A DNA stretch of 64,000 bases, from contig JABSRP010000034.1 of assembly GCA_013215145.1 (NCBI GenBank), positions 29,668 to 93,667 of the forward strand, written 5' to 3'. The notes under the pieces are model-generated. The model was given only the letters and a program-made list of their open reading frames with translations. It was not told where the DNA came from and ran no database searches. The translations under genes were made by a program, and so were the position numbers. Every line of letters begins with the position of its first letter. The first letter of the stretch is position 1. Below, one piece after another: positions 18,542-27,668 of the stretch. This stretch comes from Pseudobacteriovorax sp. Its GTDB lineage: Bacteria > Bdellovibrionota_B > Oligoflexia > Oligoflexales > Oligoflexaceae.

Positions 18542-19830
18542 GTATTTATACCCTCTTTACCAGTCTCTTTGTAAAACTCTATACTGTCATCGAGAAACTT
18601 CGGTAAAGCATTATTTCCAAGGAGACTAAAGAATAAATATGATAGGAGTGAGCAAAACAAAATTTCCTGTGAAAATCCAATATTTCGAATAGCCAGATCT
18701 AGAGGAATGATGACAATCAGTACGTCCTGAAGGTAAAAGACGCGTCTCATTTTGGGAGCATGGCGGCGCTCCACCATGACTCTTGAAAAGAAAGGCGTTA
18801 GCACTGATAGCCACGCCAAACGCGCAAGGATATAGACAATGGCTATGGTTACAGCCGAAATAGTTACCGAGCTTAAGGAAACCCCCGCAAAGAACAGCAC
18901 CATGATAGATAAGGGAGCCCGGATTTCGCTTAAAGTACTAGCTATTTTTTCTGCAGATGGCGAAGCGATAGCAAGAGTGGCTCCGCAGACAAAATTAAGA
19001 AATAGCGGCGAGATGCCAACAGATGACGCCATTCCACTTACCAGGGTAACGACTCCGATAGTGGCTAGATAGGTTTTTACCGGAGACTCATCCTTACCGA
19101 TAAATAAGAAGAACAGCATTCCACAAAAACAACCTAGACCAATGACCGCAACGGTCCATTCCGTAACGGTCCAACCCATAACATTGTTACCGGAGAAAAC
19201 TTGAGCTCCGGCAAAAATGGATCCAAACAAAAAGATAGCTAAGGTTTCGCCGGAGGCCGTCACGCGCAATAGTATGGAGCGAAGAGTCCCCGAGACCCGG
19301 CTGGATCTTGTACTACGATCGACAAATTCGTAGGACGATGTCATCATCATGACACCAAGAGTCGCCGCCATCCAAATGTGGGTATCTTTACCACCGAAAA
19401 AATGAAAGGGGTCAAATATCTTTCTCAGGCCAAATGTCCGCAGAACCTCATTGCCCCCCGGTAGATAGGGGAGTAAGCTCACCAGGACAGGAAACAGGCA
19501 AAAAGTGGCAACAAAAAAAATGAGGAAGTGAAAGTAAATTCCAAGCTGCCCTACTTCGGTCTTGACCTTCACATTGATCACCTCAAGACCAAATAAAAAG
19601 CCAAAAAGGCCGATAACAAGGGAGATGAGAGGAATAAATGGCTCAGTGATTTCAGCTGTAATGGCAGCTAATCCAAAGGACTCACCAAGCAAAATACCAA
19701 TAACGACAAATTCAACACCAGATAAAACGCCGATTTTGCCACCAATCCATCGTTTGGCAATGGCGCTGATTCCAAAACTACTGATCAATAACGCGAGGAG
19801 TACAATCGCATTTAAATTCACAGTTTCCAT
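18538..19830 (-). CDS. CPA2-family cation:proton antiporter
   Basis: 430 residues, about 12 membrane segments, no cytoplasmic regulatory domain. The pattern (IGGKIGVLSGVEFVVIGILL, GLFGFLFGLEV, FVCGATLAIASPSAE) fits the monovalent cation:proton antiporter-2 fold but is divergent from the antiporter part of the 1395-residue fusion in the same operon. First gene of the K+ operon; its stop overlaps the trkA start. Ion specificity cannot be read. The region 19831-19975 upstream should hold the operon promoter. Confidence 0.75.
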   Translation of the reverse strand: METVNLNAIVLLALLISSFGISAIAKRWIGGKIGVLSGVEFVVIGILLGESFGLAAITAEITEPFIPLISLVIGLFGFLFGLEVINVKVKTEVGQLGIYFHFLIFFVATFCLFPVLVSLLPYLPGGNEVLRTFGLRKIFDPFHFFGGKDTHIWMAATLGVMMMTSSYEFVDRSTRSSRVSGTLRSILLRVTASGETLAIFLFGSIFAGAQVFSGNNVMGWTVTEWTVAVIGLGCFCGMLFFLFIGKDESPVKTYLATIGVVTLVSGMASSVGISPLFLNFVCGATLAIASPSAEKIASTLSEIRAPLSIMVLFFAGVSLSSVTISAVTIAIVYILARLAWLSVLTPFFSRVMVERRHAPKMRRVFYLQDVLIVIIPLDLAIRNIGFSQEILFCSLLSYLFFSLLGNNALPKFLDDSIEFYKETGKEGINT

Positions 19831-19975
19831 TTAAAAACCTAATGACACCTTTCACAGTAAGGTAAAGCGACCGAATTTGACCATGCCTTATTAGGCCTGT
19901 CACGGGTGTAGATTGATACCTTATAATCTCAAATGAATAATTACTAGAAGAATATCGGGCAGATAAATTCACTGT

Positions 19976-20006
19976 AAAGAAAAAGGGGCCTAATGGTATA
20001 GGCCCC
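19976..20006 (-). terminator. Rho-independent terminator of the DUF3011 gene
   Basis: On the minus strand an 8-bp GC-rich stem, GGGGCCTA with TAGGCCCC (19985-19992 and 19999-20006), is followed by TTTTTCTTT. It separates the DUF3011 gene from the K+ operon. Confidence 0.85.
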
Positions 20007-20033
20007 GGTGGATCCAAAATATCTAACTAAATT

Positions 20034-20546
20034 TTACCAAGGGTTTATGGGACGTCTAGGTACGTAACTAAAAGTAGCACGGCAACCATAGTCTACCCAA
20101 AGGTATCCTCCCCCGTCGTAGCCCCAGTTTTCGCCTCGCACACAACGTACGCGAGACAGGTTATTTTCGAGGCGAATCGATCGGCGCTCTATGCGACCGA
20201 TATAGCACTCGTTGTAATCAAAGTCCCGACTTCCACAGGTCGTATACTCTCTACGATCAGAGGGAGGCCGAGGTCTTCGGTAACGGATCTCAAAGACAGC
20301 GCTGCAACCACCTTCAACCCAGATGCCGAATCGATTCACGCCCCAGTTTTCACCACGGTAGCAGGTGACGCGAGATAATTGACGATCAACACGAACATAG
20401 GCGTTACGTAGATCAACTCCTAACTCGCAGGTATTGTACTCATAGAACCCGCTGTCACAGGTCACATATTCACTTCGGCTGTTGCCAAATGCATCGCTCG
20501 CAAATAGAGCGGCCATCGATAAGGCTATAATTGATAAAAGCTTCAT
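20034..20546 (-). CDS. Secreted protein with two DUF3011-like repeats
   Basis: 170 residues. Signal peptide of about 20 residues ending in FASDAFG. Two homologous modules of about 68 residues follow, each with the pattern Cys, LSRV-C, GENWG, WV--GC-A-F (for example LSRVTCYRGENWG and LSRVRCVRGENWG). This is the DUF3011 signature, found in secreted proteins of unknown function; paired Cys suggest disulfides. Monocistronic, with its own terminator downstream. Confidence 0.8.
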   Translation of the reverse strand: MKLLSIIALSMAALFASDAFGNSRSEYVTCDSGFYEYNTCELGVDLRNAYVRVDRQLSRVTCYRGENWGVNRFGIWVEGGCSAVFEIRYRRPRPPSDRREYTTCGSRDFDYNECYIGRIERRSIRLENNLSRVRCVRGENWGYDGGGYLWVDYGCRATFSYVPRRPINPW

Positions 20547-20977
20547 AGTTCTTCCTTCATTCGTGACAATTGAGCTCTGGATCCACCTTTAACCACAAGA
20601 AGTCGGTAAAAACTTCGCAAACAAATGACCTAGCGTGTAAAGCCCGCGATAGATGCATTTACTTTGCTGATTGCAGTATTTTTTCAGGTATATACGACGT
20701 CAAAGATCCAAACACAAGCTTATGTTGAAATAATTTCCCATATTTTTCAATGTGATCTCAATGAGTTAAGCGAAGATATTGAAAGATACCTGTTCTTTTT
20801 TCTTGTCGTTGGATTTGCTTTTCCTGGTATCAAATTGTAAATCCCAAAATACACTAAACGTTTTTCGAAGACGTGGCAGAACATCAGATTTATAAATCTA
20901 AAGAATCCCTGCCTATTGTTTGACGTAATTTAGACAATAGATTAAGAAAAACTAATCTAGAGGGAAGGATCGTTTTC
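20547..20977. other. 431-bp divergent intergenic region
   Basis: AT-rich, between the DUF3011 gene (minus) and the rhodanese gene (plus). No ORF with a ribosome binding site was seen. It must carry both promoters. A motif AAGAAAAACTAA at 20944-20955 recurs, as GAGAAAAACTAA, upstream of the LRR lipoprotein gene at 41026. Confidence 0.4.
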
Positions 20978-21493
20978 ATGAATAGACTTATGTCATATTT
21001 GATTGTCATTAGCGTGCTTGCAGCTTGTACCTTTCGAGGCGGCACGCAAAAATCTAAACTAGAAACTCTCAGTGATATGACAAGAGACATCGAAGCCGAA
21101 TGGACTGTCCCTTCGGTTAGCGCAGCCACGGCTCTGAGCGACTGGAAGAACAATAAAGACGTCGTGTTTGTCGACGTAAGAGAAGAAAACGAATACTTAG
21201 TCTCTAAGATTCCAGGAGCCATCACACTAAAAACACTTCGTTCTCAGCCAGATTTCTATAAGAACAAAACCATATACGTATATTGTACCATTGGACACCG
21301 CAGTGGTAGGCAAACACAGACACTAAGAGATTTAGGATTTCAAGCCTATAACATACCCGGAAGTATTTTGCTGTGGACGCATCTTAAAGGTCCACTTGTC
21401 GATCAGAAAAATCAGTCTACAAAAAACGTTCATGTTTACGGCGAACGCTGGAACCTACTCCCAGACGATCATTCAGCGGTACTTAATAATTAA
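20978..21493 (+). CDS. Rhodanese-domain lipoprotein
   Basis: 171 residues. Lipobox LAAC at residues 14-17 predicts membrane anchoring. The rhodanese domain shows VFVDVREENEY near 65 and the active-site loop YCTIGHRSG near 105, with the catalytic Cys present, so sulfurtransferase or persulfide chemistry in the periplasm is plausible. A strong GGGAAGGA ribosome binding site is present, and a terminator follows directly, so it is a single-gene unit. Confidence 0.85.
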   Translation: MNRLMSYLIVISVLAACTFRGGTQKSKLETLSDMTRDIEAEWTVPSVSAATALSDWKNNKDVVFVDVREENEYLVSKIPGAITLKTLRSQPDFYKNKTIYVYCTIGHRSGRQTQTLRDLGFQAYNIPGSILLWTHLKGPLVDQKNQSTKNVHVYGERWNLLPDDHSAVLNN

Positions 21494-21522
21494 GTTTAGC
21501 AGCTTTGAAAGAGTCATTAATA

Positions 21523-21550
21523 CCATCTTCAGAAGATGGCATTTTATTTT
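21523..21550 (+). terminator. Terminator after the rhodanese gene
   Basis: CCATCTT (21523-21529) pairs with AAGATGG (21533-21539), loop CAG, followed by a T-rich tract. Confidence 0.75.
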
Positions 21551-21634
21551 TGTTTTTTTCTGTAACTTCTCAAAACTCACCGACGAACGCCTTTTCGCAA
21601 CCTAAATTGTAACATTTAAATAGGATTTAAGACT

Positions 21635-22729
21635 ATGCGAAATATCGTTCTCTGCCTCGGCCTAGTTTCTGCGATAGGCTGCACCAAATCGGACTTCACC
21701 GCAGGAAGTATGCAACAAAACCCAGGTAACAATAACAACAATAGTGGCGATGTCACCGAACCACCACCTCCGCCTGTAGTAGCGCCAGAAAATCCAGGTT
21801 TGGAAGAGCCGGGAACCGATGGCGGTGAGGGCGGCGAACAAATTGAATTTGATACTGAGTTCGACACCTTTCTTCGACAGTGTATTGCTGACGAAATGAC
21901 GGCAAAACATGGTGGCCCCATTGCCCCCCGTGTGTTGACAGAAACCCTAGAGGACTACGCCACTAAAGATATTGAGACGACAAAAGACTTCGAAACCCTC
22001 GCCGATCTAATTTTGAGGGACGTTGTGGATGCTGATGGCCTCATCAACTACAACAAACTTCGTGGTGAATTGTCAGTTCAATGGGGAAAAATCGCTGCCG
22101 CTATACCGAACACGGACATTGTCATCTCACCAAGAGGCACATCGCGTAATGCAGCCATGGCTTTCTGGTCTAACATTTATAACCTGCTGATGATCGATGT
22201 CATCGTTAACAATCCTCAGGCACGCAATGTGAGTACCGACATTGGATTTGGCCTATTTGACGAGAAGAAATCTGTTTCTGGAACCCAGCTTTCACTCAAC
22301 GAAATCGAAAAAGGCATCATGCGCTTAGGAGAAGAAGGGGACAAGCTTCCTGCCCCTGAAGCATTACTATTGGATGTTGTCGAGCCAAGACTTCACTATA
22401 CCATCGTCTGTGGTGCTATTAGCTGCCCTCGCATTCGAAATTTCCTCTACCGCGCGGATAATATCGAAAAAGCCCTGATTGAAAACAATTACGATACAGT
22501 CAATAGCGAAGAGTTCTTCTACGTAGAGGATAATGAATTCTTGATCTACGGCGGACTCTTCTTCTTTTACCCATCTGATACAGCTCTTATGTATGGCGCG
22601 AACTGGGAAGGCCTCACCGAGTCCATGATTCCTGCCTGTCGGTCGGATATTGCTTTAATCGAGCAAATCATCCCCACTGGCGAAATCTACGACGACCCTT
22701 ACATCTGGGACGTAAACGAGCAATTGTAA
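21635..22729 (+). CDS. DUF547-domain lipoprotein
   Basis: 364 residues. Lipobox SAIGC at residues 12-16, then an Asn/Gly/Pro-rich linker with a run of prolines, then a DUF547 domain from about residue 130. Diagnostic pieces are AFWSNIYNLLMIDVIV, LNEIEKGIMR and LHYTIVCGAISCPRI, with the conserved SCP. DUF547 proteins are uncharacterised; the fold is thought to be papain/transglutaminase-like, with the Cys of SCP as candidate nucleophile (family knowledge, uncertain). It lies 24 bp before a glycosyltransferase gene and may be co-transcribed. Confidence 0.8.
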   Translation: MRNIVLCLGLVSAIGCTKSDFTAGSMQQNPGNNNNNSGDVTEPPPPPVVAPENPGLEEPGTDGGEGGEQIEFDTEFDTFLRQCIADEMTAKHGGPIAPRVLTETLEDYATKDIETTKDFETLADLILRDVVDADGLINYNKLRGELSVQWGKIAAAIPNTDIVISPRGTSRNAAMAFWSNIYNLLMIDVIVNNPQARNVSTDIGFGLFDEKKSVSGTQLSLNEIEKGIMRLGEEGDKLPAPEALLLDVVEPRLHYTIVCGAISCPRIRNFLYRADNIEKALIENNYDTVNSEEFFYVEDNEFLIYGGLFFFYPSDTALMYGANWEGLTESMIPACRSDIALIEQIIPTGEIYDDPYIWDVNEQL

Positions 22730-22753
22730 GATTCTTACACGTTTTAAAGTTAA

Positions 22754-24166
22754 ATGGTGAGACCAGTTTTGTTTGAACGACTTTTGAAGATTGCTTTACT
22801 CGCACCGCTCGTCTTGTACGGGCTGTGCGCTCACTTGTTGCGAGCGGCTGTCCTGTCTCCAGGATTTACCAAACAACAAGTTTATCAAGGCCAAGTATTG
22901 GCTCTGGCCTTCTGTCTTCTTTTGTATCTCGGCATTCTCTGGCTCACCCGCAAATACAGCCCTAAAATTTCTTGGATTTGGGGTGCTTTACTAGTTTTCG
23001 TCGCAACCATACTGATACCCACAGTGATGCAAACAGACCAATATCGCTATATTTGGAATGGAAGTAATCTCGTAAGAGGATTGAATCCATATGATATCAT
23101 TCCGCTCAACAGCCCTGAATTTAAGTCTGTCTGGTGGGTGGGGTTTATTAATTTCCCCGAACTACCAACCATCTATCCGGCTTTTGCCGAGCTGGTATTC
23201 GGTCTATCATCCCTCATCAATCCCTATTTTTGGGATTCAGGCACCTTTTATCCTGGTTTCGCTAAAACCTTATTTCAGGTGGAGTTTGGTTGGTCCGTCG
23301 TAGTCGGCTTGACTCTCGCCTTTGTGATTTACTTACTTCGGCATCGCTCTTGGTGGATCGTGGCATGCAATCCTTTATTCTTGATTTGCGCCATAGGTAA
23401 CAAACACATTGAAATCCTGCTATTACCTTTTATCCTACTACTCCTAAACCCGAGGATTTTCCGAAAACAGACTTACACAGCCGGTTTTGCTCTCGGTTTA
23501 GGTATAGCCGCCAAGTGGCTCCCCATAATTATACTGCCTCTGCTTGCCCAAAAGCTTCTTCATGATAAAAAGCGTTTGGCCGAAATCCTTATACTAGCTT
23601 TCGGTGTCTTTGCCTGCCTGACGATACCTTTTATGCCGGCTATTTATAAGAGTTTGGCGACCTCTACGCAGAGTTTTAGTGAAAACTGGGTATTTTTTCC
23701 TTATTTATTCTTGGTGAGCCAATCAATATTCGGCGCACAGCATGTTGCGTTTGTCAAAGGAAGTATGGCTCTTATCGGGCTCGCGACTCTATTAGTACTC
23801 GTCCGTGCAGCGTTTAAGGCCAAGAAATCCTCTTCGTTGCAGTTTTATAGTTTGTGGCTCCTTCTGGTTTTTGTAGCCGTTAGTCCAGTGATTAATCCCT
23901 GGTACTTACTGCCACTTTTAGTAGTGGGTGTGCGTTACTGGAAAGTCCTCATGACACCAATCATCTGGCCAGCGTGCGCCTTTTTTAGTCAGTACTATTA
24001 TGTGAACGATGTGATGCCCTGGGGCTATCGCGTCTTATTTTATGGGGTGATTTCTTTGTTTGTCCTCAGAGATTTGTGGGTTTCACGAAGACGTTTATTT
24101 CATACCAAGGTCAGATCTCAAGAGTCAGATGATTCATGGCTTTTGGCATCGGCAAAACAGAATTAA
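22754..24166 (+). CDS. Multi-spanning GT-C-type glycosyltransferase (mannosyltransferase-like)
   Basis: 470 residues with about ten membrane helices. The first periplasmic loop holds QTDQYRYIWNG and GLNPYD near residues 94-113, the loop pattern of polyprenol-phosphate-sugar-dependent GT87/DUF2029-like enzymes. SPVINPWYLLPL near residue 378 is a second conserved loop. A paralogue lies at 27669-29000 with the same motifs (DHYRYVWDG, LNPF, SPTLHPWYLI). The donor is probably a polyprenyl-phosphate sugar, possibly made by the DPM1-like enzyme at 28997. The ribosome binding site is weak. Confidence 0.7.
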   Translation: MVRPVLFERLLKIALLAPLVLYGLCAHLLRAAVLSPGFTKQQVYQGQVLALAFCLLLYLGILWLTRKYSPKISWIWGALLVFVATILIPTVMQTDQYRYIWNGSNLVRGLNPYDIIPLNSPEFKSVWWVGFINFPELPTIYPAFAELVFGLSSLINPYFWDSGTFYPGFAKTLFQVEFGWSVVVGLTLAFVIYLLRHRSWWIVACNPLFLICAIGNKHIEILLLPFILLLLNPRIFRKQTYTAGFALGLGIAAKWLPIIILPLLAQKLLHDKKRLAEILILAFGVFACLTIPFMPAIYKSLATSTQSFSENWVFFPYLFLVSQSIFGAQHVAFVKGSMALIGLATLLVLVRAAFKAKKSSSLQFYSLWLLLVFVAVSPVINPWYLLPLLVVGVRYWKVLMTPIIWPACAFFSQYYYVNDVMPWGYRVLFYGVISLFVLRDLWVSRRRLFHTKVRSQESDDSWLLASAKQN

Positions 24167-24231
24167 AATTCTGCAGGCAGTGGTTGTCTGTGGATGTGTC
24201 TATACTTATTTATATTTGGGAGAACTTTAAG

Positions 24232-25026
24232 ATGAAAGTTTTATTACCCGCCGTAGCGGTAGCAGTGAGCAGCATGGCCTTCGCTATGACATCTCTTGAC
24301 ATTTGGTCGGACCTTGACGCTGACACGTATACGTACAGCGGTAGCTGGTTAGGTGGAGATTTAACCATTAGCTCTGTAGCTGCCGAAGACGATCAGTTGA
24401 CTTTAAGAGTCAAGATGACTGGTGCGGGAAGTATTCCTGAAGGACGATCTGAGTACTTTGTCACAACAGTAGAGCCAGGTGCGACACTTCCTGAGTCTTT
24501 CGCTCTAACCAAGACTGATGACGAGTGGACCCCAGACCGCCGTCAAAACCCAAGCCGCAATGGCCAAATTTCTATCAATGTTGGTGATAGAGAGGTCCTT
24601 TCTGGCGTTCTACAAACGTACCGTTTCTCGACTGAGGCGGAGTTGATCGAAGCTGCTGATAGACTAGACCTATGGACTGACGCTGACGAGCTATCCTACG
24701 AATATGTTGGTGCATGGCTTGGCGGAATCTTGACCATCGACTCGATCACTACCGAAGAAGAGACCGTTCAACTTCGCGTAAAAATGACTGGTGCTGGTAG
24801 TATTCCAGAAGGCCAATCTGAGTACTTTGTTACCGATCTAACTCCAGGCTCAGCCCTACCACTTAGCGCCGACTTAACAAAAACTGACGCTGAATGGACT
24901 CCAGACAGACGTCAAAACCCAGCTCGCAACGGCCAAATCGCTATTGATTTAGGCGACAGAGCAAGCCTTGAAGGCGTTCTACAAGGTTTCAGCTTTTCTA
25001 ACACTGCTACTCTAATCGAAGAGTAG
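24232..25026 (+). CDS. Secreted protein made of two ~120-residue tandem repeats, unknown function
   Basis: 264 residues from the ATG at 24232, preferred over the upstream ATG at 24136, which overlaps the previous gene, because GGGAGA precedes it and a signal peptide (ending MAFA near residue 18) follows at once. The mature protein is two modules, about residues 22-144 and 145-264, sharing RVKMTGAGSIPEG, SEYFVT, EWTPDRRQNP, RNGQI and GDR--L-GVLQ. Mostly beta by appearance, acidic, no Cys. No family recognised. A strong terminator follows, so it ends the 21635-25026 unit. Confidence 0.7.
   Translation: MKVLLPAVAVAVSSMAFAMTSLDIWSDLDADTYTYSGSWLGGDLTISSVAAEDDQLTLRVKMTGAGSIPEGRSEYFVTTVEPGATLPESFALTKTDDEWTPDRRQNPSRNGQISINVGDREVLSGVLQTYRFSTEAELIEAADRLDLWTDADELSYEYVGAWLGGILTIDSITTEEETVQLRVKMTGAGSIPEGQSEYFVTDLTPGSALPLSADLTKTDAEWTPDRRQNPARNGQIAIDLGDRASLEGVLQGFSFSNTATLIEE
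24295..24663 (+). repeat. Protein-level tandem repeat, copy 1
   Basis: Encodes the first ~123-residue module (starts LDIWSDLDADTY). Copy 2 is similar along its whole length, with long identical blocks. Confidence 0.8.
24664..25023 (+). repeat. Protein-level tandem repeat, copy 2
   Basis: Encodes the second ~120-residue module (starts LDLWTDADELSY). The DNA has diverged at synonymous sites, so the duplication is not very recent. Confidence 0.8.
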
Positions 25027-25077
25027 TAATCGATCCTCTCTGTCTCTCTACTTAGGCTTTGACAGGGGCATTTTCGA

Positions 25078-25110
25078 AGGTAGCTAGGTGATCCTAGCTA
25101 CCTTTTTTTT
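25078..25110 (+). terminator. Strong rho-independent terminator
   Basis: Perfect 11-bp stem AGGTAGCTAGG/CCTAGCTACCT (25078-25088 and 25093-25103), loop TGAT, followed by eight T. Confidence 0.95.
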
Positions 25111-25193
25111 AATCATTTGAAACTTTTTGGTCGATTCTCCGAACATAAAAGAGCAATGTCTTGGGATAAACCCAAACTGCTTAAGGTGATGAT

Positions 25194-26750
25194 TTGTTAT
25201 ATTTATTTTTGGCTCTAGTCTGGTCCTTCAAATGTCTCATAATTGCTGGCCTTTGGTATAAGTTGTTTATGCGACGAAAAGCCACTGGCTCACTTGAGCA
25301 AAAACAAAAAAATGATTTTATTATGGAGGCTTACCCCAAGGTTTGCATTCAACTCCCGGTCTATTGTGAGCCGGATCACGTCAAAGATCTTATCGAGAAA
25401 GTCAGCAAAATATCGTGGCCACGAGATTCGTTAGATATCCAGGTGTTAGATGACTCAAACGATGAGACTAGCTTTTTTGCAGCACAGGCTATTGCCAAAG
25501 TCCGTTCAGAACAACCTGACCTCAATATTCAACTCATCCACAGAGAATCCCGTGAGGGTTTTAAAGCGGGCGCTTTAAATTATGGCATGAATAAATCAGA
25601 TGCAGAGTACTTCGCTGTATTCGACTGCGATTTTCGACCTACGGAGGATTTCCTCCAACAACTTATGCCAAGTTTTTTTCAAGGTCGTAAGGTGGCCGTT
25701 GTTCAGGCTGCTTGGATCTACCGTAACCCGGTTCAGAACCTATTAACACGACTTCAACGGATGCTATTAAACTTTCATTTTTTCGTCGAGCAAGACGCGA
25801 GATGGCGCCAAAACCTTCCACTAAACTTCAACGGCACAGCGGGAATTTGGTCCCGGGAAGCCATTGAAGCTGGTGGCGGATGGTCAAGTCGCACGGTTAC
25901 AGAAGATCTGTACTTAAGCTACCTTGTGCAGATGAAAGGTTGGGAGATTGTGTTTCATACAGACGTTCAGATTTCTTCAGAGTTACCTGCCTCATTAAGT
26001 AGCTTCTTGGTACAGCAACGGCGTTGGGCTCGTGGAAACGGTCAGGTGGGTCGGCTCCTTTGGGCAAAAATATTTATGTCCGATTGGAACCTCTCGCAAA
26101 AGCGTGACGCTATCATTCATTTGCTTGGTTACGGGTATGGTGGACTGATTGCTGGGATCTACTTTTTGATGCCACTATGGTTACCACTGCGAGCCAAGTG
26201 GTTGGAGTCCACATCATTTTTCGAGCCAGCTAGATTGTTTGATTCTGGTTTGTGGCTCGTACTCATGATCCTATTTTTCAGTGTATATAGCTCTAGGCGG
26301 ATTTTTACCGGCGAGAACACATCTGTGGTCTCACGACTTTGGAATACATTTTTTCTACTGATAACAGCGCCTACTATCGCCGTCACCACGATCGGATCTT
26401 ATCTCCAAGGCATTTTTATCGATAGTGATAAGAAAGTTGTGGAATTCAAACGGACTCCCAAGTCCACTCGGTACAGTCTGCTAGCGAAAAGGAATAGTCT
26501 CATTATTGGTGGGATGACCCTATTATTCGCTTACAGTTTCATTATTGCCATTCTTCAAGGGCAATATCTTTTTGCACTTATGATGTTTTTTCACGGCATC
26601 GGTAGCTTTTTACTACTTCGCACCGAAGAACCATCTAGAAATGAATCGTTAATGTCTTCAAAAGACGGGGCGCTCGTTCCGAACCCCCTAAAAAAGAAGA
26701 TAGCTCAAAAGGTCAACAGCCAATCATTAAAGTTGAGGGAAGAATTATGA
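25194..26750 (+). CDS. Cellulose-synthase-like GT2 glycosyltransferase (membrane)
   Basis: 518 residues. An N-terminal membrane helix, then a GT2 domain with QLPVYCEPDHV, VLDDSND, FDCDFRPTEDF (DxD), the catalytic TED in RTVTEDL and the processive QQRRWARGNG (QxxRW) motif near residue 276. Several TM helices follow. This is the arrangement of processive or glucomannan/ceramide-type transferases. The TTG start at 25194 is supported by AAGGTG 5 nt upstream; the nearby ATG at 25189 is out of frame. The stop overlaps the next gene (ATGA). Likely makes an exopolysaccharide or glycolipid. Confidence 0.85.
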   Translation: MLYLFLALVWSFKCLIIAGLWYKLFMRRKATGSLEQKQKNDFIMEAYPKVCIQLPVYCEPDHVKDLIEKVSKISWPRDSLDIQVLDDSNDETSFFAAQAIAKVRSEQPDLNIQLIHRESREGFKAGALNYGMNKSDAEYFAVFDCDFRPTEDFLQQLMPSFFQGRKVAVVQAAWIYRNPVQNLLTRLQRMLLNFHFFVEQDARWRQNLPLNFNGTAGIWSREAIEAGGGWSSRTVTEDLYLSYLVQMKGWEIVFHTDVQISSELPASLSSFLVQQRRWARGNGQVGRLLWAKIFMSDWNLSQKRDAIIHLLGYGYGGLIAGIYFLMPLWLPLRAKWLESTSFFEPARLFDSGLWLVLMILFFSVYSSRRIFTGENTSVVSRLWNTFFLLITAPTIAVTTIGSYLQGIFIDSDKKVVEFKRTPKSTRYSLLAKRNSLIIGGMTLLFAYSFIIAILQGQYLFALMMFFHGIGSFLLLRTEEPSRNESLMSSKDGALVPNPLKKKIAQKVNSQSLKLREEL

Positions 26751-27652
26751 CAAAGCAAATTTTGTGGAAAACAACAGCCATCACAGTCGGACTATCTGGA
26801 CTCCTAATTAGCGGCCAAAGTTTGGCAAGCGGTTGGGTTAAGTCACCTAACGAGTACTATGTGAAGGTTTCATTGACGTCTAACCAGGCTCGAGAGAGTA
26901 AAAACAGTCCCGTGGTCTTGGAAGAGCAAGAGCAGGCAACGGCTGTTTATGGCGAACTTGGTGTACCACTTCCTTGGTTGGCTCAGGTCGGCTTTTACTC
27001 AGCCCATAAGTCAGTGAATCGCGAAGAAGTCGATCTAGCACAAGACTCCTATGAGGCTGCTGCTATGACTGACACCCAAATTTCTTTAAAGAACCGCATC
27101 TTCACGTTAAGCGACTATACGTCAGGTCCCGTAGAGATTCTAGGATCCGCTACAGTCGGACTAGTCCTGCCCACCACACCTGACGAGTTTGCGTTAGGTA
27201 ACGAGGCTGACCGCGCCGATGACGTTCCAACGAATAAGGGCTACTTGCTGGGAACCGTAGATAAAGGAACCACAGGAACCATTCTTGGCCTTGGTGTTTC
27301 AGCAGTCTATAAAGGTGCTTGGGCCAGTATCGGCTTTGATCGCCTAGCAGACCAAGCGGGTGATTGGGAAGATGATAAGCTATCGGCAAGCATCGGCATC
27401 GGACTACCTTCCAGCTCTTGGGTACAGGTATCGTACATCAATACAAAATCTACCATCGATTCAAGCATCCTAGCTGGCGGAAACACCATTGATCAGCTAG
27501 AAGACGAAACCACAGAAATTGGTATTTCTGGCGGCGCCACAGTATGGAAAGGCCTTGCCGTGGAAGCTGGATGGACACAAGCGCAAAACTTAAAGGATAT
27601 CTGGAGTGATTGGCAAACCTACACACTTGGTGTCAGCTATCGCACCATCTAG
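26747..27652 (+). CDS. Probable outer-membrane beta-barrel protein
   Basis: 301 residues with a clear signal peptide ending in GQSLASG. The rest is amphipathic beta-strand-like sequence with alternating aromatic and Gly residues, ending in a strand with YTLGVSYRTI, as in small outer-membrane barrels. Embedded between glycosyltransferase genes with a 4-nt overlap upstream, so a role in glycan export or surface attachment is reasonable (inference). No named family recognised. Confidence 0.6.
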   Translation: MTKQILWKTTAITVGLSGLLISGQSLASGWVKSPNEYYVKVSLTSNQARESKNSPVVLEEQEQATAVYGELGVPLPWLAQVGFYSAHKSVNREEVDLAQDSYEAAAMTDTQISLKNRIFTLSDYTSGPVEILGSATVGLVLPTTPDEFALGNEADRADDVPTNKGYLLGTVDKGTTGTILGLGVSAVYKGAWASIGFDRLADQAGDWEDDKLSASIGIGLPSSSWVQVSYINTKSTIDSSILAGGNTIDQLEDETTEIGISGGATVWKGLAVEAGWTQAQNLKDIWSDWQTYTLGVSYRTI

Positions 27653-27668
27653 TCGCCTCCGCCTTACC

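Noticed and set aside
27606..27668. Longer start for the second GT-C glycosyltransferase
   Set aside because: Overlaps the previous gene by 47 bp without an initiation signal; the membrane segment begins only after 27669.
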